Shown here one piece after another: positions 16,328-23,419 of a stretch of DNA of 64,000 nucleotides. This DNA comes from Rhizobium sp. CCGE 510 (GTDB lineage Bacteria > Pseudomonadota > Alphaproteobacteria > Rhizobiales > Rhizobiaceae). Every line of letters starts with the position of its first letter. Positions within the stretch are counted from its first letter, which is position 1. Below the pieces are notes generated by a model. That model saw only the letters and a program-made list of their open reading frames with translations. It did no database searches and was not told the DNA's origin. The DNA lies in assembly GCF_000292525.1 (NCBI RefSeq), contig NZ_AEYF01000026.1:124001-188000 (forward strand), given 5' to 3'. The position numbers and the translations under genes were made by a program.

Positions 16328-17341
16328 TCACACGCGCTTAAAGATTTCGAATTCGCTTTCCGGAATGGTCAGGCGATATTCGATGCGGCCGGGCACGAGG
16401 CTCAGCTCCGCCCTGCCATTGACCGACGAGGGCACGACACGCTCCAGCACGGTGCGGCCGAAGCTGTTGTCGCTGAATTCGTGGACTTCCAACTGGTTCT
16501 GCAGCACCTCTACCCAGGTTACTTCGATCGCCTTCCTGTCGCCGATCATGGCGTCGCGGCAATTTAGCGTGATCGAGGCATTGCCACCGGAAATCGCGCC
16601 GTAGGAGGCGGAGTTGACGATGAGTTCGTGGAGGGCGAGCCCAAGATGAACGGCGGCGTTCGGCGTCAGGTGAGCGTTGATGCCGTAGATCGGCATGGAA
16701 CCGGCTGTTTCCGGCCAGTAAGGGGCGAATTGCTTTTCGGCAAGTTCGAAGAGATAGGCGCCGCGCCAGCTCGAATCTGTAATCAGATCCTGCGAATTGG
16801 AAAGCGATTGCAGCCGTCCGCGGAACTTGAGGAGGAAGGTGTCGAGAGAGAGCGTGTTGCGCGCCGTCTGGGTGGCGATGCCCTGGATGATGGCAAGAAG
16901 GTTTTTCGAGCGGTGCGAGAGCTCGCGCAGCAGCGATTTCAACACTTTTTCACGATGCCGGCTTTCGGTGACTTCAGCCATAACCGACAGAAGACCGTGT
17001 GTGCCGCGTTCGCCGGTGCGTTGTACCTTTAGCTCATAAGTGCGCATTTCGCCGTCGACGTCGATCTCCACCTCGGCATTGTTGGGGATACCGGTTTCCA
17101 GCACTTTGTGTTTCAGTGCCGTCAGATACCGGCCGTGCGCGTCGCCAAAGAGAGCCGCATCTCCGCCGCCCGGTATGAAGAGCGCTGCGAAATGCGGCGG
17201 CAGATTTTCGGCGTAGAAGATTGAAAGGCGGGCGTCCTGACAAAGGATTGAAATCCCGGCGCTGCCGAGCGCGCGTTCCATCATTGCGGCTTTGCCTTCG
17301 AAGGTAAAAGGCATGCCGGACAATGGTTCCGTCGTATTCAC
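16328..17341 (-). CDS. Soluble PAS-HWE histidine kinase of the stress locus
   Basis: Cytoplasmic sensor kinase, 337 residues with no membrane segment. Residues ~20-125 form a PAS-like sensor, followed by an HWE-family kinase: phospho-acceptor H143 in LLRELSHRSKNLLA, N-box with H238 and N243 (LALHELIVNSASYG), and the W276-x-E278 motif. HWE and HisKA_2 kinases are the known phosphodonors of PhyR. Its position next to phyR and a perfect EcfG promoter at 17494-17469 make it a likely PhyK-type kinase under positive feedback. The stimulus is unknown. The gene ends 42 bases from the terminator of the small RNA, which is on the opposite strand. Confidence 0.88.
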   Translation of the reverse strand: MNTTEPLSGMPFTFEGKAAMMERALGSAGISILCQDARLSIFYAENLPPHFAALFIPGGGDAALFGDAHGRYLTALKHKVLETGIPNNAEVEIDVDGEMRTYELKVQRTGERGTHGLLSVMAEVTESRHREKVLKSLLRELSHRSKNLLAIIQGIATQTARNTLSLDTFLLKFRGRLQSLSNSQDLITDSSWRGAYLFELAEKQFAPYWPETAGSMPIYGINAHLTPNAAVHLGLALHELIVNSASYGAISGGNASITLNCRDAMIGDRKAIEVTWVEVLQNQLEVHEFSDNSFGRTVLERVVPSSVNGRAELSLVPGRIEYRLTIPESEFEIFKRV

Positions 17342-17468
17342 TCGGCCGCCTTTCCTTGTGACATCTTGAACGTCGCTGAAGGAAGCGCCATTAGACGCCG
17401 CCCATCAACTCTAGAACAAAGCGCTGCAAAAACCGTTAAAAGCCACCGGAGCGTCCCGGTAGCACCGG

Positions 17469-17494
17469 AACGCCTGTTTTGGCGATTTGGTTCC
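17469..17494 (-). promoter_or_regulatory. EcfG-type promoter of the HWE kinase gene
   Basis: On the minus strand GGAAC (17494-17490), a 17-base spacer and CGTT (17472-17469) match the EcfG consensus. It lies 21 bases beyond the phyR stop and ~128 bases before the kinase start, so the kinase can be transcribed independently of phyR during stress. Confidence 0.78.
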
Positions 17495-17514
17495 GAAGGC
17501 CGGGAAATTGCGTA

Positions 17515-18309
17515 TCAGGCGGCCACTCTGGTCGATTCGTTGAAGAAAAGAGCTTGGCTAATCAATGCCTTGACCATGTCTGGATTGAAGGGCTTGGTGA
17601 CGAGGAATGTCGGTTCAGGCCGCTCGCCGGTCAGAAGCCTTTCCGGGAAAGCGGTGATGAAGATCACCGGCACGCTGGACGTCTTGAGGATGTCGTTGAC
17701 AGCGTCGATGCCGGAGCTGCCGTCGGCCAGCTGGATGTCGGCCAAAACCATGCTCGGTTTGGTTTTGTTGTAGAGCGCAACGGCCTCGGCGTGCGTGCGG
17801 GCAATACCGGTGACGCGATGGCCGAGGCTTTCGACCATTTGCTCGATATCCATGGCAATCAGCGGTTCGTCCTCGATGATCATGATGTCGGTTGCGACCT
17901 GACGGGAAATCTCCTGCGAGGCCATGTCGAGCAGACGCATGACATCCTGTTCGTCGAGTTCCAAGATTTCGCCGATCTCGGCGACGCGGAAATTCTCTAC
18001 GGAGGCAAGCAGGAAAGCCTGACGGGCGCCCGGCGAAACCTTGGAAAGGTTGAGCGTGGCGCGCTGTTCCCAGGCATAGGGCGAGGTCGGTTCTGGAATC
18101 TGGACCGCGGTGGAACCAAACAATTGCGTAAACAGTTTGTAGAGTGCCACCCGGTCATTCGCCGTATCCGGGAAAATCGTGAGATCGGCGATGATGGCTT
18201 CGAGAACGGCGGCGACATAAGCGTCGCCCGAAGTCTGAGTGCCGGTAAGGGCGCGGGAATAGCGGCGCAGATAAGGAAGGTGCGGCGCAATTCGAGTGGA
18301 AAGTGTCAT
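17515..18309 (-). CDS. phyR: Anti-anti-sigma response regulator PhyR
   Basis: Master switch of the general stress response, 264 residues. The N-terminal sigma-like domain (~1-130) mimics sigma regions 2 and 4. The C-terminal receiver (~140-260) contains IMIIEDEPLIAMD, the phospho-acceptor aspartate in MVLADIQLADG, the threonine/serine region VIFITAFPERLL and the lysine in LVTKPFNPD. When phosphorylated, PhyR sequesters NepR and frees EcfG. The ATG is at 18309. A perfect EcfG promoter sits 47 bases upstream, giving positive feedback. It is divergent from nepR-ecfG, the classic arrangement of this locus in alphaproteobacteria. Confidence 0.97.
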   Translation of the reverse strand: MTLSTRIAPHLPYLRRYSRALTGTQTSGDAYVAAVLEAIIADLTIFPDTANDRVALYKLFTQLFGSTAVQIPEPTSPYAWEQRATLNLSKVSPGARQAFLLASVENFRVAEIGEILELDEQDVMRLLDMASQEISRQVATDIMIIEDEPLIAMDIEQMVESLGHRVTGIARTHAEAVALYNKTKPSMVLADIQLADGSSGIDAVNDILKTSSVPVIFITAFPERLLTGERPEPTFLVTKPFNPDMVKALISQALFFNESTRVAA

Positions 18310-18355
18310 TAAGGGCTCCCGTATGCAGGCCGGTCATTGGCTTCAATGAGCGGTA

Positions 18356-18380
18356 AACGTCACCTTGATAAAAAAGTTCC
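18356..18380 (-). promoter_or_regulatory. EcfG-type promoter of phyR
   Basis: On the minus strand GGAAC (18380-18376), a 16-base spacer and CGTT (18359-18356) match the EcfG consensus exactly, about 47 bases before the phyR start codon. The -35 element lies back-to-back with GGAAC copies on the plus strand in the same divergent region. Confidence 0.85.
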
Positions 18381-18389
18381 GGAACGGCA

Positions 18390-18414
18390 GGAACTTTTTT
18401 TGTCGCGCCGCATT
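18390..18414 (+). promoter_or_regulatory. Candidate EcfG-type promoter of nepR-ecfG
   Basis: GGAAC at 18390-18394, a 16-base spacer and CATT at 18411-18414. The -10 element differs from CGTT at one base. It is the best plus-strand candidate for autoregulation of nepR-ecfG; a second GGAAC at 18381 has no suitable -10. Confidence 0.5.
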
Positions 18415-18563
18415 ATTCCAGCCGACGAGGAAAGGGCGTAGCGTTTTGACCCATGCAACAAAAGATGCCAGCGACATCGACAATCGGAAGGTCGGTGTCG
18501 ATGGTTGAAATCGTGATCGATCCCATGCACGCCCCAACAGACAACCGGCGAGAAGACGAATTG

Positions 18564-18770
18564 ATGACTACACGCAAGAAAGAAGCAGCCGATCAGCGCA
18601 AGCTGGAGCTGCGGGCAAGCGATATCCTGGACCCGAACAATCAGATCGGCGTCAGGCTGCGGTCGCTCTATGCCTCTGCGCAGGAGGAAGCGATTCCTGA
18701 TCGTTTTCTCGATCTTCTCGAAAAGCTCGACCATGCCGAAATGATGGCTTCTGCCAAGATGGCCGAATAG
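18564..18770 (+). CDS. nepR: Anti-sigma factor NepR
   Basis: Small anti-sigma factor that holds EcfG inactive until phosphorylated PhyR binds it. The core sequence IGVRLRSLYASAQEEAIPDR, followed by FLDLLEKLD, forms the two helices typical of NepR. The start is taken at ATG 18564, giving 68 residues, the usual length. In-frame ATGs at 18453 and 18501 would add an N-terminal extension without clear similarity. The stop precedes the ecfG start by four bases, so the two are co-expressed, as is usual for this anti-sigma/sigma pair. Confidence 0.93.
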   Translation: MTTRKKEAADQRKLELRASDILDPNNQIGVRLRSLYASAQEEAIPDRFLDLLEKLDHAEMMASAKMAE

Positions 18771-18774
18771 GATC

Positions 18775-19338
18775 ATGCGCATGGAAGACAAAGCGCAACC
18801 CAGCTTCAAGCGGGAACTGCTGGCGGCCCTCCCAAGTCTCCGCGCCTTCGCAATATCGCTCATCGGGCGGCATGATCGTGCCGACGATCTCGTGCAGGAC
18901 ACCATCATGAAGGCCTGGGCCAAGCAGGATCATTTCGAGATGGGCACGAATATGAAGGCTTGGCTGTTCACGATCCTGCGTAATGAACTCTACAGTCAGA
19001 TGCGCAAGAGCGGCCGCGAGGTCCAGGACAGCGACGGGCTGTTCACGGAATCCATGGCGATGCACCCCTCGCAATATGGCGCGCTCGATCTGCAGGACTT
19101 CAAAAAAGCACTCGACCAACTGCCGCCGGATCAGCGCGAGGCGATCATCCTCGTCGGCGCCTCAGGCTTCTCCTACGAGGAGGCAGCCGAGATTTGCGGC
19201 TGTGCTGTCGGCACCATCAAGAGCCGCGTCAATCGCGCCCGCCAGCGGCTGCAGGAATTGCTGCAGATATCCGGCGAGGCCGATTTCGGCCCCGACGCCA
19301 CCTCGGCGCCGCTGACGTCGAAGGCGTTTGCGTTCTGA
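18775..19338 (+). CDS. ecfG: General stress response sigma factor EcfG
   Basis: ECF-family RNA polymerase sigma factor (ECF15/EcfG group), 187 residues. Region 2 is at ~25-95 (HDRADDLVQDTIMKAW, NMKAWLFTILRNELYSQMRK). Region 4 is at ~120-175 (LDQLPPDQREAIILVGASGF, then YEEAAEICGCAVGTIKSRV and NRARQRLQELL). It recognises GGAAC-N16/17-CGTT promoters, five of which are seen in this window. The start may be ATG 18775 or 18781. A strong terminator follows 12 bases after the stop. Rhizobia often encode several EcfG paralogues; this is the copy linked to phyR-nepR. Confidence 0.96.
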   Translation: MRMEDKAQPSFKRELLAALPSLRAFAISLIGRHDRADDLVQDTIMKAWAKQDHFEMGTNMKAWLFTILRNELYSQMRKSGREVQDSDGLFTESMAMHPSQYGALDLQDFKKALDQLPPDQREAIILVGASGFSYEEAAEICGCAVGTIKSRVNRARQRLQELLQISGEADFGPDATSAPLTSKAFAF

Positions 19339-19350
19339 TGAGCGATTGAG

Positions 19351-19385
19351 AAGCCGGTCGCCTGTTGAGGCGCCGGCTTTTTTGC
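19351..19385 (+). terminator. Intrinsic terminator of nepR-ecfG
   Basis: AAGCCGG-T-CGCC pairs with GGCG-CCGGCTT around a short TGTTGA loop and is followed by a run of Ts (19379-19383). It lies 12 bases past the ecfG stop. Confidence 0.88.
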
Positions 19386-19474
19386 GTTGTCGGGAGCGCG
19401 AGGCTGCCGCGTGCGCAAGCTCTATGCGGGCGCTAACCTCTCCACCCCGTTCCTGTGCCCGTTACAGCAATCCA

Positions 19475-19581
19475 GCGCGCCCAAGTCCTTGGGCGCGAAA
19501 GACTTTCCCCGTTTTTAAGGTGTCGGCTCATTCACGGCGCGGAGGCGCCGTGGCTGGATTCCTGTGACACGCACAGGAATG
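19475..19581. repeat. Three-hairpin intergenic repeat-like element
   Basis: Three perfect stems occur in a row: CGCGCCCAAG/CTTGGGCGCG (19476-19497), CACGGCGC/GCGCCGTG (19533-19552) and ATTCCTGTG/CACAGGAAT (19558-19580). The last, followed by 'gaggga', resembles a unit I recall recurring between genes in rhizobial chromosomes. The rest of the 19386-19652 gap shows nothing coding. A structured RNA is possible, but no promoter was found. Confidence 0.55.
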
Positions 19582-19652
19582 AGGGAGGATGGGGGTGGCG
19601 TCCGCGTCCATTCTCCGCGCATACGGTCGGAGAACATGCCACTTCTCCCTCC

Positions 19653-20054
19653 TCAATCCTCGCGCTTCGAACCCACCAGATTGGCTGCCACGAATGCCGC
19701 TAGCACGCCGGCGGTCAGAAGCGGCTGGGCGCGGATGAGGCCGAGGCCAACAGCTGCTAAGGATTCCATCGTCGCGCGGCGCTCGCGGGCGCGACGTTTC
19801 TCCCGGGCATTCATGACCGCCATTGCCACCAAGGCAATGATAGCGATCAGCAATGCGCCCGCCGCCAGGAAGAGAACGGCGGCGAACGCGCCGTAGATTC
19901 CGGCGAGCCAGATGGCGCCGGCGGTGACGGCCAGCGCGTAGGCGGTGAGGAGACAAAGGGCGGCAAGCGCGATGAAGATGCTATTGCGCTTGGCGCGCGC
20001 AACGGTCCGCTGCACGTTTGCGCCCGTCACCAGGCTGAGGATCGAAAACAGCAT
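19653..20054 (-). CDS. Small membrane protein, phage-holin/DUF1469-like
   Basis: A 133-residue protein with two closely spaced membrane segments (~28-52 and 55-82) forming a hairpin, a very basic stretch (REKRRARERR, ~84-93), and a third weaker hydrophobic C-terminal segment. The layout fits the 'phage holin family' (YqjE-like) proteins found after DUF883/ElaB-like genes. It starts nine bases after the upstream DUF883 gene and shares its EcfG promoter. This points to a role in the stressed cell envelope; there is no evidence for phage lysis. Confidence 0.75.
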   Translation of the reverse strand: MLFSILSLVTGANVQRTVARAKRNSIFIALAALCLLTAYALAVTAGAIWLAGIYGAFAAVLFLAAGALLIAIIALVAMAVMNAREKRRARERRATMESLAAVGLGLIRAQPLLTAGVLAAFVAANLVGSKRED

Positions 20055-20063
20055 CGCGCGTCC

Positions 20064-20408
20064 TCAGCGCCGGGCAAGGAAGGCGATAGCAAGGCCGAAA
20101 GCGGCTGCGGCGCCGATCGTGGCCAAGGGATGTTTGCGGACGGTCTCGCGCATTTCGGTCGCGCTACGTTCGTAGCCGTGCTGCAATTCGCGTAGCAGAT
20201 CCTCGCTGCGGCCGAGCAGTTCCTCATAACCGGCACCGGCTTGACTGCGGATTTTTTCACCCTGGTGGCGTGAACTCTTGCCGACGAGGCGGGTTAGTTC
20301 CGCGAGTTCGTCGCGCAGCGCCTCGACCTGCTCCTCAATACCGGATTCCAGATTGTGGAAGGTGCCGTTGCGGCGGCTGCGGCCGGACTGGAAGATAGAA
20401 TAGCTCAT
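20064..20408 (-). CDS. DUF883/ElaB-YqjD-like membrane-anchored protein
   Basis: A 114-residue protein: a long helical, charged N-terminal part (residues ~20-85, heptad-like EEQVEALRDELAELTRLVG) followed by the motif RKHPLATIGAAAAFGLAIAF, a C-terminal membrane anchor typical of ElaB/YqjD/DUF883 proteins. In enterobacteria these bind ribosomes at the inner membrane in stationary phase. The start is ATG 20408; the longer frame from 20438 is less likely. A perfect EcfG promoter lies 112 bases upstream, so stationary-phase and stress expression is predicted here too. It is first in a two-gene operon with the holin-like gene. Confidence 0.82.
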   Translation of the reverse strand: MSYSIFQSGRSRRNGTFHNLESGIEEQVEALRDELAELTRLVGKSSRHQGEKIRSQAGAGYEELLGRSEDLLRELQHGYERSATEMRETVRKHPLATIGAAAAFGLAIAFLARR

Positions 20409-20519
20409 GGCTGTCTCCATTGGCTGGGGCGCGCGCAAGCCCGCCTATTTCGCACTGGGGTCACCACCGTTCGTTGCATGAATAATATCGCCCGGCATTG
20501 ACCCAGATCACTGCCCAAA

Positions 20520-20544
20520 AACGTGCCTGGCGATCAAAAGTTCC
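20520..20544 (-). promoter_or_regulatory. EcfG-type promoter of the DUF883 operon
   Basis: On the minus strand GGAAC (20544-20540), a 16-base spacer and CGTT (20523-20520) match the EcfG consensus exactly. It lies just past the hmuV stop and ~112 bases before the DUF883 start. Confidence 0.82.
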
Positions 20545-20558
20545 GCCGGGCGCTGGCT

Positions 20559-21353
20559 TTAACGCTGGGAAACGGCGCTGTGGGCGAGCACAAAGGGCGT
20601 GCCGTCGGCCGGCACCTGGTTGATCCGCAGCGGGCAGCCGAACACCGACAGCATTGTGTCATCCGTCAACACGTCACCGATGCTGCCGGCGGCGGCGAGA
20701 CGGCCGGATTTCATCAGCACGACCCGGTCGGCAAAGAGCGCCGTCAGGTTGAGATCATGCATGACGGCGATGACGCCGCCGCCGCGTTCGCAGAAATTGC
20801 GGGCAAGGGTCATGATCGTCAGCTGGTGGCTGATGTCGAGGCTTGAGACCGGCTCGTCGAGCAATAGCCAGCAGGGTTTGCCTTCGACGACAGGCTCGGC
20901 GATCTGGCAGAGCACGCGGGCAAGCTGCACGCGCTGCTGCTCGCCGCCGGAGAGTTCCTGATAGAAACGGCCTTCGAAGCCGGTCAAGTCGACGGAGGAA
21001 AGTGCCGCGGCGGCCGTTTGCTCGGCCTTGTCGGGATTGAGGTTGAGGCCTGATGTCAGGCCCATGCGGACGATCTCTCGCACGGTGAAGGGAAAGGAGA
21101 TGGTGCTTGCCTGCGGCAGCACGCCACGAACGGCTGCAAGCTGCCAGGGTGACAGCCCTTTGACCTCGTTGCCGCCGATGCGCACCGAGCCGCCATAGGC
21201 AAGTTCGCCGGAGATGGCCTTCATCGTCGTCGTTTTGCCGGAGCCGTTCGGCCCGGCAATCGCCGTCAGCTCGCCGGCCATTGCCGTGAAGGCGACGTCG
21301 CTGATGATGGCCTTGCCGGAAAGGCGCACCGAGACGCCGGAAACTTCGATCAT
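20559..21353 (-). CDS. hmuV: Haemin ABC importer ATP-binding protein
   Basis: ATPase of the haemin importer, 264 residues. It has Walker A GPNGSGKTTT (~34-43), the signature LSGGEQQRVQLARVL, Walker B WLLLDEPVSSLD and the H-loop MHDLN. It is the last gene of hmuPSTUV, ten bases after hmuU. It works at the inner membrane with HmuU and receives haemin from periplasmic HmuT. The stop is 15 bases from an EcfG promoter that serves the next operon. Confidence 0.95.
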   Translation of the reverse strand: MIEVSGVSVRLSGKAIISDVAFTAMAGELTAIAGPNGSGKTTTMKAISGELAYGGSVRIGGNEVKGLSPWQLAAVRGVLPQASTISFPFTVREIVRMGLTSGLNLNPDKAEQTAAAALSSVDLTGFEGRFYQELSGGEQQRVQLARVLCQIAEPVVEGKPCWLLLDEPVSSLDISHQLTIMTLARNFCERGGGVIAVMHDLNLTALFADRVVLMKSGRLAAAGSIGDVLTDDTMLSVFGCPLRINQVPADGTPFVLAHSAVSQR

Positions 21354-21363
21354 TAAACGTTAC

Positions 21364-22476
21364 TCACAGGGCCAGCCGCGAACGCTGCTTGAGCAGGATC
21401 CACAGGAAGAAGGGTCCGCCGACCGCCGCGGTGATGATGCCGATCGGCAGTTCGGCAGGCGCGACCAGGGTGCGCGCCAGGACATCCGCGAAGATCAGCA
21501 GAGAGCCGCCGAGAAGGGCTGCGGCCGGCAGCAGAAAACGATGGTCCGGCCCGATCGCCATCCGCAGGATATGCGGCACGACGATGCCGACAAAACCGAT
21601 GCCGCCGCTGACGGCGACGGACGCGCCGGTCGCCGCGGCGACGCCAACGATCGCGATATTCTTCAGCCGCTGCACCGGCACACCCATATGGAAGGCGGCC
21701 GCCTCGCCGAGTGTCATGGCATTGAGGCCGCGAGCCATGAAGGGCAGGGTGGTGAAGGACAACAGAATGATCGGGCTGGCGGCGGCGATCTTCGTCCATG
21801 TGGCGCCGGCAAGCGAGCCCATGCTCCAGAATGTCAGGTCGCGCAGTTGCTGGTCGTTGGCCATGTAGATCAGCAGTCCTGTCATCGCCATTGCGAGCGC
21901 ACCGAGAGCGATGCCGGCAAGCAGCATCGTCGCCACCGAGGTCTGACCGTGACGGGTGGCGATCCTGTAGAGCAGCAGCGTCGTGACGAGACCGCCGCCA
22001 AAGGCGGCCGCCGGCAGGGCATAGATGCCGAGAAGCGCTTGAAGCGGAGCTGCAAGGCCGCCGCCGAGCACGATCATCGTGACCGCGCCGAGGCTTGCAC
22101 CGGAGGAGACGCCGACGAGGCCGGGATCTGCCAGCGGATTGCGGAACAGGCCCTGCATCACTGTGCCGGAGACGGCCAGCGAGGCGCCGATCAGGAAGCC
22201 GAGGATCGTGCGGGGAAGGCGGATATCGAAGATGATGATCCGGTCACGGGCGCTCAGCGCCGTCTCAGAGCCGGCCATGTTGCCGATAACGTCGAGGATC
22301 GAGGCATCCGAGGCGCCCGTCGTTACCGAAAACAGCATCGAGAAGACCGCGCCGATGACGAGCAGCGCGACGACCAGCAAGGCGAGCCGTGTCCTGTCGC
22401 CCGCCTGCCGATTTCTGCGGATCTCCACCATCGGGAATGGTCGCCTTCGTTCCATCATGGCTTGCGGCAGGGTCAT
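21364..22476 (-). CDS. hmuU: Haemin ABC importer permease
   Basis: FecCD-family permease of 370 residues with about ten membrane segments. Family motifs are GSLAGATW and the cytoplasmic loop GVPVQRLKNIAI that contacts the ATPase, followed by GFVGIVVPHILRM. It starts two bases after the hmuT stop and is followed closely by hmuV. The first ~35 residues are charged and cytoplasmic (ERRRPFPMVEIRRNRQAGDR), slightly longer than typical. It moves haemin from HmuT into the cytoplasm, where HmuS handles it. Confidence 0.95.
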   Translation of the reverse strand: MTLPQAMMERRRPFPMVEIRRNRQAGDRTRLALLVVALLVIGAVFSMLFSVTTGASDASILDVIGNMAGSETALSARDRIIIFDIRLPRTILGFLIGASLAVSGTVMQGLFRNPLADPGLVGVSSGASLGAVTMIVLGGGLAAPLQALLGIYALPAAAFGGGLVTTLLLYRIATRHGQTSVATMLLAGIALGALAMAMTGLLIYMANDQQLRDLTFWSMGSLAGATWTKIAAASPIILLSFTTLPFMARGLNAMTLGEAAAFHMGVPVQRLKNIAIVGVAAATGASVAVSGGIGFVGIVVPHILRMAIGPDHRFLLPAAALLGGSLLIFADVLARTLVAPAELPIGIITAAVGGPFFLWILLKQRSRLAL

Positions 22477-22478
22477 GA

Positions 22479-23408
22479 TCAGCGCCCGTAGATCGCCATG
22501 TTGAGTTCACGCGCGGCGGCGGCGGTGCGCGGGCCGAAGCCGAGCAGGTAGATGCCGTCCATGCGGATGATCGCCTTGTTCTCGCCAGCCGGCGTCAGTG
22601 CGATCGCCGGCTGAGCCAGCAGGTCCTCGTTCTTGGTGCCGGCGCCATCGCCGCGGTTCATCATCAGGATGATGTCGGGCTTGGCCTCGATGATCGCCTC
22701 GTCGGTCAGCGGTTTGTAACCCGGGAATGCGCCGACGGCGTTGATGGCGCCGGCGAGCTTGACGATGCCATCGGCCGCCGTGCCGGTGCCCGATGCCATG
22801 ATCCGGCCGTTCTGGGCGCTGAGGATGAATAGAACGCGCTTGCGCTCGGCCTCCGGACGCTTTTCGGCATCGGCGATCGCCGCATCGAGATCGACTGCCA
22901 CCTTGTCTTCAAGCGCCTTCGCCTTGTCAGGCACGCCAAGCAGCAAACCCACCCGGTCGATCTTGGCGATGATGCCATCGCGGGTAAAGGGGCTCGGCAC
23001 GGTCTCGAAGGGCACGCTGGCACTCTTCAGCACAGCCAGCGCCTCCTTCGGGCCCGAACCCTCGACGGCGATGATCGCCGTCGGGTTCATGGCGAGGATA
23101 CCCTCCGGCGAGAGCGCCCGCATGTAACCGACATTGGGCAGCTTCAGCGCCGCCTCGGGGTATATGCTTGTCGTATCGCGGGCGATCAGCCGGTCTTCCT
23201 CGCCGAGCGCATAGACGATCTCGGTGATATCACCGCCGACCGAAACCAGCCGCGACGTGTCGAGCTTGTTTTCCTCGGCATGGGCGGCGCGGACGAAGGC
23301 TAAGCCTTTGACCGTCGGCGCCGACGGGATCAGCGGCAGCGCCATCACGGCCGCCGTGAGGGCGAGTTCCCAGGGGCGGATCCGGCGCAGATTGTTACGC
23401 ATCGTCAT
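22479..23408 (-). CDS. hmuT: Periplasmic haemin-binding protein
   Basis: Substrate-binding protein of the haemin importer, 309 residues from ATG 23408 (23402 is also possible). The signal peptide covers ~1-43 (MALPLIPSAPTVKGLAFVRA, then AHA). The mature protein has the BtuF/FecB-like fold; the segment DTTSIYPEAALKLPNVGYMR includes the tyrosine region known to bind haem in this family. It lies in the hmuPSTUV operon between hmuS and hmuU. A longer frame to 23657 overlaps hmuS and is an artefact. Confidence 0.94.
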   Translation of the reverse strand: MTMRNNLRRIRPWELALTAAVMALPLIPSAPTVKGLAFVRAAHAEENKLDTSRLVSVGGDITEIVYALGEEDRLIARDTTSIYPEAALKLPNVGYMRALSPEGILAMNPTAIIAVEGSGPKEALAVLKSASVPFETVPSPFTRDGIIAKIDRVGLLLGVPDKAKALEDKVAVDLDAAIADAEKRPEAERKRVLFILSAQNGRIMASGTGTAADGIVKLAGAINAVGAFPGYKPLTDEAIIEAKPDIILMMNRGDGAGTKNEDLLAQPAIALTPAGENKAIIRMDGIYLLGFGPRTAAAARELNMAIYGR

Positions 23409-23419
23409 CGTCGCGATCC

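Noticed and set aside
19653..20054. Holin-like gene as evidence of a prophage
   Set aside because: No other phage gene is present; the pairing with a DUF883 gene and an EcfG promoter indicates a chromosomal stress operon.
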